A DNA stretch of 64,000 nt from Rhodoferax sp. PAMC 29310 (lineage in GTDB: Bacteria; Pseudomonadota; Gammaproteobacteria; Burkholderiales; Burkholderiaceae_C): contig NZ_CP072852.1 in the NCBI RefSeq assembly GCF_017948265.1, positions 4,216,001 through 4,280,000 on the forward strand, read 5' to 3'. The notes below the pieces were generated by a model, which searched no databases, was not told the DNA's origin, and worked only from the letters and a program-made list of their open reading frames with translations. The position numbers and the translations under genes are program-made. Of the stretch, positions 26,951 through 35,489 are shown piece after piece; the stretch's first letter is position 1; every line of letters begins with the position of its first letter.

Positions 26951-27742
26951 TTAGACGTATTTGATAGCGAGCGAGGCAGCTTCAATCAGCAGCAACACCA
27001 TGAACAGACGCACCGCGCCGGGTTGCAGGGAAGAGTCGTGGGTGGGCTGGCGGGCCACCTCCAGGCTAGCGGCCATGGGTACCACGGCCACAGCCAAGCT
27101 GAAGAACAGGGTTTTCAGCACAAAGCCCAGGCTCACCTCCAGGTCAAACACCTGGCCCACGGTGCGGGTGTAGCCGGGCAGCCCCCAGGGCGACAAACCA
27201 TACACCGTGAGGTAGGCCAGCACCAGCGCCACCACACTGCTGACCATGGCCAGCGTCACCACGGAGAAGGTGCTGGCCAGCACCTGGGGTACCAAATCGG
27301 CCCGCAGGCGCTCCAAACTCAGGTGGGGGGTGTTTGGGGTGCTGGACGACATCACTTGGCTGGCGTTGAAGGTCAGGCTGGCGCGCAGGGCCACAAACAT
27401 GGCCGCCGACAGCGGAATCAGCTCCAGCACCAGCACCCGCACCACCATTTGCAGCGCGTATTGCGACAAGCCGTAACTCAAAGCGGTGGCCACCACCACG
27501 CGAATCAGCACCAGACTGAGCAGCGTGGACATCACCGTGAACCACGGTAGCACCTCCCAGGTGTTGCGGTAGATGTAGCGGGATGTGGCCGCGCGGTGGC
27601 GGCGGTTGTAAGTGGAGGGCGACAGCGCCATCACCAGCACCACGGCGCCAAAGTGAATCATGAACCACCAGCTGGTCAGCGTGCGCAGCACGGCACGCCC
27701 CCAAGGGTTGGCGACCGGATTCAGGCTGGGGTGGAGAGGCAT
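26951..27742 (-). CDS. MlaE-like ABC transporter permease
   Basis: A 263-residue membrane permease of the MlaE/YrbE family, with a typical helix bundle and the stretch LELIPLSAAMFVALRASL plus PQVLASTFSVVTLAMVSSVVALV. It would form the inner-membrane part of a lipid transporter with the MCE protein encoded next. I chose the ATG at 27742 because the region upstream (to 28180) is non-coding and contains the LexA box of the divergent imuA. An alternative start nine codons upstream (about 27769) is possible. Confidence 0.78.
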   Translation of the reverse strand: MPLHPSLNPVANPWGRAVLRTLTSWWFMIHFGAVVLVMALSPSTYNRRHRAATSRYIYRNTWEVLPWFTVMSTLLSLVLIRVVVATALSYGLSQYALQMVVRVLVLELIPLSAAMFVALRASLTFNASQVMSSSTPNTPHLSLERLRADLVPQVLASTFSVVTLAMVSSVVALVLAYLTVYGLSPWGLPGYTRTVGQVFDLEVSLGFVLKTLFFSLAVAVVPMAASLEVARQPTHDSSLQPGAVRLFMVLLLIEAASLAIKYV

Positions 27743-27808
27743 CTGGGCATGATAGCGAGGCCCACGCATTTTGCGATTGACAACACGCAGAGCGGGTAAA
27801 TCACTATA

Positions 27809-27824
27809 CTGATGTTTTATACAG
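27809..27824 (+). promoter_or_regulatory. LexA box (SOS operator) upstream of imuA
   Basis: CTG-N10-CAG with an AT-rich spacer (CTGATGTTTTATACAG), flanked by TA and TT as in the consensus. It lies 27 bases before the imuA start, as expected for an SOS-induced mutasome gene. It also lies upstream of the divergent MlaE-like gene. Confidence 0.85.
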
Positions 27825-27851
27825 TTATTGTGAGCTTCACGGTTACCCAGC

Positions 27852-28598
27852 ATGGCCTGCGCCTCTTCATCCCCTTTGTCAGAACGCTTTGGCGACGCCG
27901 TCTGGCGGGCTGACGCGCTGGGCCACAACGCATCGGCCACTGTGGCCACCGGCCATGCCGCCCTGGACGCCCAGTTGCCGGGCGGCGGCTGGCCGGTGGG
28001 CGCCTTGAGCGAAATTTTGCAAGCCCACACCGGCCAGCATGAGTGGCGCCTGCTGCTGCCGGCGCTCACACAAGGAGTTGGCCCGGTGGTGTTGGTCGGC
28101 GCGCCGCACCTGCCTTTTGGGCCGGGGCTGGCCGCGCAGGGGCTGGATGCCCGCCGCCTTTTGTGGGTGCGCAGCGACACCCCCGCTCAGCGCCTGTGGG
28201 CGAGTGAGCAAGCGCTGCGCTGCGCCGAGGTGCTGGCCGTGCTGGCTTGGCTGCCCCAGGTGCGCGCCGAGCAACTGCGCCGCCTGCAAATGGCCGCCCA
28301 AACCCACGGCAAACTTCTCTTCGTCATGCGCCCGGCCCCGGCACAGGCCGAGTCATCACCCGCCTTGCTGCGCCTGCTGGTCACCGGGCCACCGCGCGAC
28401 GCGCCTGTGGACGCCCTGTCGGTGCAGATCATCAAGCGGCGCGGTCCGCCGCTGGCGCAAGCGCTGATTTTGTTGGCCCGCCACGCCCGCCTGGCCGCGT
28501 TGCTGGCCTTGTGTGAAAGCCCCGGCGCGGGCACCCATGCCAGCACCTCAAGCGCAGGAGGGCCCCATGCACTGGATCGCCTTGCAGCCGCTGCCTGA
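27852..28598 (+). CDS. imuA: translesion synthesis-associated protein ImuA
   Basis: A 248-residue RecA/SulA-like protein. It shows the ImuA pattern: LDAQLPGGGWPVGALSEIL near residue 40, then LLPALTQGVGPVVLVGAP, and a C-terminal IKRRGPPLAQALIL. It lacks a clear Walker A motif. ImuA works with ImuB and DnaE2 in SOS mutagenesis. Its end overlaps the imuB start by 32 bases, and a LexA box precedes it. In many Comamonadaceae the third gene, dnaE2, follows directly; here it is 27 kb away. Confidence 0.87.
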   Translation: MACASSSPLSERFGDAVWRADALGHNASATVATGHAALDAQLPGGGWPVGALSEILQAHTGQHEWRLLLPALTQGVGPVVLVGAPHLPFGPGLAAQGLDARRLLWVRSDTPAQRLWASEQALRCAEVLAVLAWLPQVRAEQLRRLQMAAQTHGKLLFVMRPAPAQAESSPALLRLLVTGPPRDAPVDALSVQIIKRRGPPLAQALILLARHARLAALLALCESPGAGTHASTSSAGGPHALDRLAAAA

Positions 28599-29925
28599 TG
28601 CTTCAACGGCGCCCACTGGTTCCCCGACGGAGGTCCTGAGCGACCCGCTGGTGGCGTTGGGCTGGTGGGCGTTGCAGTACACGCCCAAGGTGGCGCAAGT
28701 TGAAGGCGCGCTGGTGCTGGAAGTGTCCGCCAGTGAACGCCTGTGGGGTGGCGCTGCCGCGCTGTGCCGCCACATTTATACGCAAAAAAAGCCCGTCGCC
28801 CAGGTGCAATATGCGCGGGGCGCTACTTCTTTAATAGCAATCGCGCGTCTGGGGTCTGCGGCCAAACCCCGTACCCCGCCTGACGATTTGCCCCTGCACA
28901 CCCTGCTGGCCGCCGGGCCGCATCTGGGCACGCTGGAGAAAATTGGCTGCACGCAATGGGGCCAGCTGCGTGCCTTGCCGCGCGGCGGCGTGGTGCGGCG
29001 TTTTGGCGCGCCCTTGCTGGACGCCCTCGACCGCGCCTACGGCCTCAAGCCCGAGGTCTACCCCTGGCTGGTGCTGCCCGAGGTGTTTGAGGCCCAACTG
29101 GAGTTGTCCGCCCAAGTCGAAACCGCCCCCGCACTGCTCTTTGGCGCCAGCCGCCTGCTCAAACAGTTGCAACTCTGGCTGCAACTGCGTCACCGGGGCG
29201 TGCTCGCCCTGGCCCTGCAGTGGACCATGGACGCCCGGCGCAACACCGCCACCCAGGGTGAGTTGCTGCTGCGCACGGCAGAGCCCACCGGCGACATCGA
29301 CCACCTGCAGCGCCTGCTGGCTGAAAACCTCGCCCGCGTCACGCTGCCCGGCCAAAGCGAAAGTCTGCTGCCTGACGAGCAAATCAAAGGCGACAGCCTG
29401 CACCAAATGCTGGAGCGCCTGAGCGCCCGCCTGGGCGCGCCCGATGTCTTGCAGTACCAAGCCCAGGCCGACCACCGCCCCGAACACATGCAGTGCTGGA
29501 GCCCCGCTTTGAATGCTATGCAATTAGTAGCTTCTTGCGTAGTTAATACGGGGGCTGGAAGCCTAAAAGGCATAAAAAACACCTCAAGCCCCCACAGCGC
29601 CACGCCTGGCGCCAGATCCAATCCCGCCCAACCCATGCCCAGCGAGGCTGCCCTGCACCCCACCTGGTTGCTGCCCACCCCCCTCAAATTGGCCCTGCGT
29701 GATCAGCAACCGCTCTACCACGGCCCCCTCACTCTGGTGGCCGGCCCGCACCGCGTTGAATCCGGCTGGTGGGTCCAAGGCGAATGCGCCTTGCGCGACT
29801 ATTTTCTGGCCCGCAGCGAACACATGGGCCTGCTCTGGATTTACCGCGACCGCTTGATGGGGCAAGGTGAGGGTGCTGAAGCAGGAGTGGCAGCTGATTG
29901 GTATTTGCAGGGGGTGTTTGCTTGA
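28567..29925 (+). CDS. imuB: mutasome protein ImuB (inactive Y-family polymerase homologue)
   Basis: A 452-residue Y-family polymerase relative. It keeps the palm-like WWALQYTPKVAQ and LEVSASERLWGG where active enzymes have the S-D-E catalytic pair, so the catalytic acidic residues are absent, as is normal for ImuB. ImuB bridges the beta clamp and DnaE2. The ATG at 28567 follows AGGAGG. Residues about 316-340 (positions 29511-29579) are encoded by a copy of a dispersed intergenic repeat carried in frame. A decayed copy of the last 516 bases lies at 50627-51154. Confidence 0.87.
   Translation: MHWIALQPLPDASTAPTGSPTEVLSDPLVALGWWALQYTPKVAQVEGALVLEVSASERLWGGAAALCRHIYTQKKPVAQVQYARGATSLIAIARLGSAAKPRTPPDDLPLHTLLAAGPHLGTLEKIGCTQWGQLRALPRGGVVRRFGAPLLDALDRAYGLKPEVYPWLVLPEVFEAQLELSAQVETAPALLFGASRLLKQLQLWLQLRHRGVLALALQWTMDARRNTATQGELLLRTAEPTGDIDHLQRLLAENLARVTLPGQSESLLPDEQIKGDSLHQMLERLSARLGAPDVLQYQAQADHRPEHMQCWSPALNAMQLVASCVVNTGAGSLKGIKNTSSPHSATPGARSNPAQPMPSEAALHPTWLLPTPLKLALRDQQPLYHGPLTLVAGPHRVESGWWVQGECALRDYFLARSEHMGLLWIYRDRLMGQGEGAEAGVAADWYLQGVFA
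29511..29579 (+). repeat. dispersed Comamonadaceae-type repeat inside imuB
   Basis: Contains TGAATGCTATGCAATTAGTAG, CTTCTTGCG and GGGGCTGGAAGCCTAAAAGG. It is related to the repeats at 30363, 40364 and 57258 (ATTGCTAT..., TAGCTGCTTGCGCA, GGCTAGAGGCC). It is read in frame and adds about 23 residues to the protein. Confidence 0.6.
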
Positions 29926-30080
29926 CGCGGGATCGGTTCTCGCCCGAATCCAGTATCAGATTGATGACCGTGATTTTCCAAATAGGCGAAATCAATAGTT
30001 TCGTCAGCGGGCGGTTTTGAAATATTTTGTCGAATGATGCCTAATTAGTTGAGATTCAACATTCACCGTCAGCCGCACCT

Positions 30081-30437
30081 ATGCCTGCGCCATTCCCAGA
30101 CCTGCGTAATACCCTCCTCTCATCCATTGCTGAACTGGATGAACGATCTCGCCTAGATCGTACAGAGCGCGTCATCTGGTTAAGCGATCAAGATTGTCTC
30201 CCCAGCGCAATAATGGGTCGCGTCGAGACCCTTCATTTACTTCAGGAAGTGCGCGCTGTCTTTGTCGATGGCCACGATGCAGCTACGTTGATCCTTGCCC
30301 TTGCTGTCATAGAGCAATCCCTTATTGAAGGGTTGCAATTACGGAAACTCGTCACGGGTAGTCAAATTGCTATTCAATTTATAGCTGCTTGCGCAGGTAG
30401 GACATTGGCTAGAGGCCAAAAGGACATATGCGGCTGA
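30081..30437 (+). CDS. hypothetical protein, 3' end formed by a dispersed repeat
   Basis: A 118-residue frame with a plausible helical N-terminal part (ELDERSRLDRTERVIWLSDQ, HDAATLILALAVIEQSLIEGL). It then runs into the dispersed repeat at 30363-30425, which supplies the last 24 residues and the stop. I do not recognise the family. The gene is probably a truncated remnant whose original 3' end was lost at the repeat. It stands alone between imuB and the photolyase operon. Confidence 0.45.
   Translation: MPAPFPDLRNTLLSSIAELDERSRLDRTERVIWLSDQDCLPSAIMGRVETLHLLQEVRAVFVDGHDAATLILALAVIEQSLIEGLQLRKLVTGSQIAIQFIAACAGRTLARGQKDICG
30363..30425 (+). repeat. dispersed intergenic repeat (Comamonadaceae type)
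   Basis: Best-preserved copy in the window: AAATTGCTATTCAATT, then ATAGCTGCTTGCGCAGG and GGCTAGAGGCC. It shares an 11-base block (ATTGCTATTCA) and AGAGGCC with the copy inside dnaE2 at 57258, and GATAGCTGCT-like and GGCTAGAGGCC blocks with the copy at 40364. Confidence 0.65.
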
Positions 30438-30623
30438 GAGGATTGAAAAATTCCACCAAGAACCTGCTCCAACGCCCTGCGTGAGAGCACCATTTTTCTC
30501 ATTTCTCAACGCTTGGTACAAAGTCCATAGGACGCAAAGGGGTCTTCCAGATTCGCCGGTGGGACTACTAAAATCCGCAGCTTGACGACTATTTTCATCT
30601 CTAGCCCCTCGCCACAGACCGCA

Positions 30624-31616
30624 ATGCAAGCCTTTTACGCCAATAATTTCGTATTGCCGTTGCCTGAAGGACACCGGTTCCCGATGGCCAAGTACGCCAT
30701 GTTGCGTGAGCGCTTGCAGGCTGAGTTGCCTTCGATTCAATTCAATGAGGCCAAGTCAGCCAACGTCGAAGAACTGGCTTTGGTGCACACCCCCCGCTAC
30801 ATCGATGCGGTGTTGCAAGGCGGCTTGACGGCGGTGGAGCAGCGTGAAATTGGATTTCCTTGGAGTACCGTGATGGCGGAGCGGGCGCTGCGCTCGGTGG
30901 GCGCCACCTTGCAAGCCGCCCGGGCGGCACTGGGCGGGGGTGGTATCGCTGCCAATTTGGCGGGCGGTACTCACCACTCTTACCCAGACAAGGGCAGTGG
31001 GTTCTGCGTTTTCAACGACATTGCGGTGACCACCAAGCAGATGCAGGTCGAGTTTGCACGCCAAGCGCTTGCTCCTCAGGCGCGACCGTTGCAAGTGGCC
31101 GTGGTGGATTTGGATGTCCACCAAGGCGATGGCACTGCGTTCATTCTGGGTAGCGACCCGGATGTGTTCACCTTGTCTTTGCATGGCGCCAAAAACTTCC
31201 CCGTTCGCAAGCAAAAAAGTCACTGCGATATGGGCTTGCCCGATGGTTGTGAAGACGCTGAGTACCTGAGCACGCTCACCCAAGGGCTGGCGCAACTCGA
31301 AGAGAGTTTCACGCCAGAACTGATCATTTACCTAGCAGGCGCCGATCCGCACGAAGGCGATCGCTTGGGCCGCTTGGCACTCACCGATGCCGGCATGCAA
31401 GCGCGTGACGAGCAGGTGTTTGAGTGGGCCTGGCAACGCCGGGTGCCGTTGGTCATGGTGATGGGGGGTGGTTATGGGCACGATATTGAAACCACGATCA
31501 GAGTACAAATGACGACCTACCGAGTCGCCAATGCGTATTGGCACCGTTGGCACGACTTGCCACCGGCATCACCCCTGAGGCCTTCAAACCAGGAGGTGGC
31601 AAATGACACCCCCTGA
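30624..31616 (+). CDS. histone deacetylase-like (AcuC/class IV HDAC type) amidohydrolase
   Basis: A 330-residue member of the HDAC/acetoin utilization/acetylpolyamine amidohydrolase family. Catalytic motifs are present: GGTHHSYPDKGSGFCVFND (His pair), DLDVHQGDGTA (zinc Asp and His) and AGADPHEGD (zinc Asp). Substrates may be acetylated lysine in proteins or small acetylated amines. The ATG at 30624 was chosen over a TTG 14 codons upstream; neither has a strong ribosome-binding site. It overlaps the next gene by 14 bases and starts a run of six tightly packed genes with three photolyase-family members. Confidence 0.83.
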   Translation: MQAFYANNFVLPLPEGHRFPMAKYAMLRERLQAELPSIQFNEAKSANVEELALVHTPRYIDAVLQGGLTAVEQREIGFPWSTVMAERALRSVGATLQAARAALGGGGIAANLAGGTHHSYPDKGSGFCVFNDIAVTTKQMQVEFARQALAPQARPLQVAVVDLDVHQGDGTAFILGSDPDVFTLSLHGAKNFPVRKQKSHCDMGLPDGCEDAEYLSTLTQGLAQLEESFTPELIIYLAGADPHEGDRLGRLALTDAGMQARDEQVFEWAWQRRVPLVMVMGGGYGHDIETTIRVQMTTYRVANAYWHRWHDLPPASPLRPSNQEVANDTP

Positions 31617-32103
31617 ACTGCGTTTCGATTCTGTCGATGCGCTAGCACCTTGGCAGCCCGTGAACGATGGAGTCATGGGCGGACGATCAAACAGTCGCTT
31701 GCGATTGAGCGATGAAGGACACGCTGTGTTTGAAGGCGTCGTGTCGTTGGAAAACGGCGGCGGCTTTGCGTCTATTCGGGCCACTACCTCGGCGCTGGCG
31801 GCATCGAACATCGTGGGCTACAGAGTCACTGTTCTGGGTGACGGCAAGCATTACAAGTTCAATTTGCGCACGGAAGCTTCTTTTGACGGGGTTAACTACC
31901 AAGCTGAGCTTTCCCCACCCCTAGCGCATTGGGCAACCATTGACCTGCTGCTGGTTGACTTTGTGCCCAGCTACCGAGGCCAGGCGGTGCTTGACGCACC
32001 TGCGCTCGATCCAGCCAAAGTGCGGCAAGTGGGGTGGATGATTGCGGCCTGCCAAGCGGGTTCATTTCAGCTGGGCATTCGGTCGGTACACGCCCTTTTT
32101 TAA
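31603..32103 (+). CDS. CIA30-like protein (complex I assembly factor family)
   Basis: A 166-residue beta-sandwich protein of the CIA30/NDUFAF1-like family: PWQPVNDGVMGGRSNSRL near the start, GGFASIRA, YKFNLRT and a C-terminal IGWM-like stretch (VGWMIAACQAGSFQLGI). Bacterial members have unknown roles. The first gene of the photolyase run overlaps it by 14 bases and the photolyase starts 80 bases later, so it is likely co-transcribed and may have a redox or flavin-related accessory role. That role is inference. Confidence 0.8.
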   Translation: MTPPELRFDSVDALAPWQPVNDGVMGGRSNSRLRLSDEGHAVFEGVVSLENGGGFASIRATTSALAASNIVGYRVTVLGDGKHYKFNLRTEASFDGVNYQAELSPPLAHWATIDLLLVDFVPSYRGQAVLDAPALDPAKVRQVGWMIAACQAGSFQLGIRSVHALF

Positions 32104-32183
32104 GGGCCGACGACCGGGTCACGGGTTGCACGCCAATCCCCCCTCAAAAGCATCAATTTGACGCGCTTGGTAAAGTCGTTCCT

Positions 32184-33788
32184 ATGGGAATAACGCGCGC
32201 TTTGGTCTGGTTTAAACGTGATTTACGGGTGCACGATCACGCGCCGCTTTGCACCGCCCAATGCTTAGATTCAGTCGTCGCAATTTTTGTCATTGAACCC
32301 GAATGGCTACAGAGTTCGGACTGTGATGCCAGCCATGTCGAAACGACGTTGGTGTGCCTTGAAGAATTGCGTCAAGCGCTGGCGCTGCGGGGTGTGCCGC
32401 TGCTGGTGAAGGTGGGCTCCGTGCTGCCGGTGTTTCTGGCTTTACGGCAAGACTACGCTTTCACTCACCTGCTAAGCCATGAAGAAATCGGCCCTGGTTG
32501 GAGCTATACCCGCGACGTGCAGGTGGGGCGCTGGTGCACCGGGCACGGGGTGCATTGGCAAGAGTTTTCGCAGACGGGTGTGGTGCGGCGACTGCGATCG
32601 CGTCAAGGCTGGGCGGGCCGCTGGCAAGAGCGCATGGACGCGCCGCTGCACCGGCTGCAAGGGGGTTTCAACACCGCACAGCCTCTGATGTCTAGTGGGA
32701 TGTTGGACGACATACCCACATTGGCTGCGTTGGGCATGGCACCTCACCAAAAAACGTTGCAGCCGGCGGGTGAGCGGGCGGCCCGCCAAACCTTGAAATC
32801 ATTTATCCAAGGCCGGGGCCGCGACTATCGCAGGTCGATGTCAAGCCCGCTCACTGCCGAAGACGGTTGCAGCCGCTTGAGCCCGCACTTGGCGTTTGGC
32901 ACGCTGTCGATGCGAACGGTCCACCAAGCCACCGTGGTCAGCATGGCGCAAACGCAAGACCGCTCGTTGGCATATGGCCTTAAAGGCTTTTCCAGCCGCT
33001 TGCGTTGGCACTGCCATTTCATGCAGAAGCTGGAGAGTGAGCCTGCCATTGAGTTTCAAAACTTTTCACGCGCCTGCGATGGCTTGCGCCCCGGTGACGT
33101 ATTGGGCGGTGCGCCACCGTTTGACGCGGTGGACGACGCCCGTTTTCAAAGCTGGTGCGCCGGCCGCACCGGCTACCCCATGGTGGATGCTTGTATGCGC
33201 TCGCTCGTGGCCACGGGTTGGCTGAACTTTCGCATGCGCGCCATGCTGGTGAGCTTTGCGTCCAACCATTTGTGGCTGCATTGGCGCGACACCGGCATTT
33301 TTCTGGCCCGCCAATTTCTCGATTTTGAACCCGGCATTCACTGGAGCCAAATGCAGATGCAAAGTGGCACCACGGGCATCAACACCTTGCGCATGTATTC
33401 GCCCACCAAACAGGCGCAAGACCACGATCCCCACGGCGTGTTCATTCGCCGTTGGGTGCCTGAACTGGCGCGGGTGCCGCTGCCTTACCTCGCTGCGCCC
33501 TGGACGATGGACATCGCGGTGCAGCGCATGGCGGGTTGCTTCATTGGGCACGATTACCCCGCGCCCGTCGTGGATGACAAGACCGCCATGAAGGCCGCCA
33601 AGGACCGCATGTATGGCCTGCGCGGCACAGCAGTCGCGCACCAAGAAGCCGACCAAGTGTTGGCACGCCACGGTTCGCGCAAGAGCGGTTTGCCACCGAC
33701 CCCTCAACGCCGCAGCGGACCGCGCCGTAAAAAAGAGGCGACTGTACCTAGTTCCCAAGGCGACTTATTTGGACCGGACAACGCATGA
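32184..33788 (+). CDS. DNA photolyase/cryptochrome family protein
   Basis: A 534-residue protein with both photolyase domains: the N-terminal antenna-binding domain ([16 protein letters not shown] at the start) and the C-terminal FAD-binding domain ([48 protein letters not shown], and a [18 protein letters not shown] stretch near FAD). It presumably repairs cyclobutane pyrimidine dimers with light, or serves as a photoreceptor. A basic tail of about 60 residues follows the core. Its stop overlaps the DUF2256 start as ATGA. Confidence 0.87.
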   Translation: MGITRALVWFKRDLRVHDHAPLCTAQCLDSVVAIFVIEPEWLQSSDCDASHVETTLVCLEELRQALALRGVPLLVKVGSVLPVFLALRQDYAFTHLLSHEEIGPGWSYTRDVQVGRWCTGHGVHWQEFSQTGVVRRLRSRQGWAGRWQERMDAPLHRLQGGFNTAQPLMSSGMLDDIPTLAALGMAPHQKTLQPAGERAARQTLKSFIQGRGRDYRRSMSSPLTAEDGCSRLSPHLAFGTLSMRTVHQATVVSMAQTQDRSLAYGLKGFSSRLRWHCHFMQKLESEPAIEFQNFSRACDGLRPGDVLGGAPPFDAVDDARFQSWCAGRTGYPMVDACMRSLVATGWLNFRMRAMLVSFASNHLWLHWRDTGIFLARQFLDFEPGIHWSQMQMQSGTTGINTLRMYSPTKQAQDHDPHGVFIRRWVPELARVPLPYLAAPWTMDIAVQRMAGCFIGHDYPAPVVDDKTAMKAAKDRMYGLRGTAVAHQEADQVLARHGSRKSGLPPTPQRRSGPRRKKEATVPSSQGDLFGPDNA

Positions 33789-33952
33789 AAAACGACTTCA
33801 AAGGCAACAAGCAATTGCTTCCGAGCAAGCTGTGTGCCGTCTGTGGGCGCACGATGACTTGGCGAAAAGCCTGGGCCAAAAACTGGGAGTCAGTGCTGTA
33901 CTGCTCTGATGCCTGCCGGGCCAATAAAAAAGAGAAACCGAAACATGAGTGA
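33785..33952 (+). CDS. DUF2256 zinc-ribbon protein
   Basis: A 55-residue protein with the DUF2256 pattern: [20 protein letters not shown], then YCSDACR. The two cysteine pairs should bind zinc. It starts within the photolyase stop (ATGA) and overlaps the next photolyase-family gene by 8 bases. DUF2256 genes are often found beside photolyases; the function is unknown, but tight coupling suggests a role with them. Confidence 0.88.
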   Translation: MKNDFKGNKQLLPSKLCAVCGRTMTWRKAWAKNWESVLYCSDACRANKKEKPKHE

Positions 33953-35489
33953 GAAAAAAATACGCAACCTCGTTCTTGTGCTGGGCGACCAACTCGACGA
34001 AGCCTCCAGCGCCTTTGATGGGTTTGATGCCGCGCAAGACATGGTTTGGATGGCGGAGGTGGCCGAAGAGTCGGAACATGTGTGGTCTGCCAAACAGCGC
34101 ATTGCCGTGTTCTTGAGCGCCATGCGCCACTTTGCAAAAGACCTGCAAGTGCGGCAATGGCCATTGACTTACACCGAGTTGGATGCGCCTGATAACTCGG
34201 GCACTTTAGGGGCCGTATTGACCGCCGACATCGCCCGCCTTCAACCCGCTGGGCTGGTGATGACCGCTCCGGGCGACTGGCGTGTGTTGCAAGCCATCCG
34301 GGCAGTGGCCGTGGCTGCGGCGCTACCTATGGACCTGCGCGATGACCGGCATTTTTTCACCACCGTGCGTGACTTTGCGGCCCACATCAAGGGCAGAAAA
34401 CAGCTGCGCCTGGAGTATTGGTACCGCGAGTTACGCCAGAAAAATGGCATTTTGATGGAAGGCGACAAGCCCGAAGGCGGCCAATGGAACTTTGATGCGG
34501 ACAACCGCGAATCGTTTGGCAAAGCGGGGCCTGTGAACGTGCCGCCCCCAACCCGCTTTGAGATTGATGCCATCACGCAAGAGGTGATCGCGCTGGTAAA
34601 TACCCGCTTCGCGGCTCACCCCGGCACGCTTGCCACATTTGGATGGCCAGTAACCCGCGCGCAGGCGCTGGAAGCGATGCAAGCTTTTATTAGCCAACGC
34701 TTGTCCTTGTTCGGTCAGTACGAAGATGCCATGTGGTCGGGGGAGCCTTGGCTGTACCACTCGCACTTGTCATCGGCCCTGAACCTCAAGTTGTTGAACC
34801 CGCGCGAGGTGGTGCAGGCCGCTGAAGACGCTTACCGTGCTGGGCAGGCGCCACTGGCCGCTGTGGAAGGTTTCATTCGCCAAATATTGGGCTGGCGCGA
34901 GTTTGTGCGGGGCATTTACTGGACGCAAATGCCCGACTATCTGGAGCGCAACGCGCTAGACGCCCAAGCATCCTTACCTGCGTTTTATTGGACGGGCGAC
35001 ACCGACATGGCCTGCCTGAAAGACGCCATCACCCAGACGTTGGAGCACGGCTACGCCCACCACATTCAACGCTTGATGGTGACGGGGCTTTACGCCTTGT
35101 TGCTGGGCGTTAAACCGCAGGCGGTTCACGAGTGGTACTTGAGCGTGTATGTGGATGCCGTGGAGTGGGTGGAACTGCCCAACACCCTCGGCATGGGCCA
35201 GTTTGGGGATGGGGGCTTGATGGCCAGCAAGCCGTATGTGGCCAGCGGCAAGTACATCCAGCGCATGAGCAACCATTGCAAAGGCTGCCAATTCAACCCG
35301 GCCGAGTCCACCGGTGCCACCGCTTGCCCGTACACCACCTTGTACTGGGACTTTTTGATGCGCCACGAGGCGCTGCTCAAGAAAAATCCGCGTATGGGTA
35401 TGCAACTTAAAAACCTGGCGCGGCTTGATGGCCCGGCCCGCGAAGCCATTCAAACTCAGGCCACTCTCCACAAAATGAACCATGCCTAA
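33945..35489 (+). CDS. FeS-BCP type (6-4) photolyase / cryptochrome-related protein
   Basis: A 514-residue protein of the FeS-containing bacterial cryptochrome/photolyase group (PhrB-like). The N-terminus is [11 protein letters not shown]. The C-terminal half has the FAD region ([40 protein letters not shown]) and the cysteine cluster for a [4Fe-4S] centre in HCKGCQFNP and ACPYT. PhrB repairs (6-4) photoproducts with light. It starts inside DUF2256 and overlaps the next gene by 8 bases. Confidence 0.88.
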   Translation: MSEKKIRNLVLVLGDQLDEASSAFDGFDAAQDMVWMAEVAEESEHVWSAKQRIAVFLSAMRHFAKDLQVRQWPLTYTELDAPDNSGTLGAVLTADIARLQPAGLVMTAPGDWRVLQAIRAVAVAAALPMDLRDDRHFFTTVRDFAAHIKGRKQLRLEYWYRELRQKNGILMEGDKPEGGQWNFDADNRESFGKAGPVNVPPPTRFEIDAITQEVIALVNTRFAAHPGTLATFGWPVTRAQALEAMQAFISQRLSLFGQYEDAMWSGEPWLYHSHLSSALNLKLLNPREVVQAAEDAYRAGQAPLAAVEGFIRQILGWREFVRGIYWTQMPDYLERNALDAQASLPAFYWTGDTDMACLKDAITQTLEHGYAHHIQRLMVTGLYALLLGVKPQAVHEWYLSVYVDAVEWVELPNTLGMGQFGDGGLMASKPYVASGKYIQRMSNHCKGCQFNPAESTGATACPYTTLYWDFLMRHEALLKKNPRMGMQLKNLARLDGPAREAIQTQATLHKMNHA

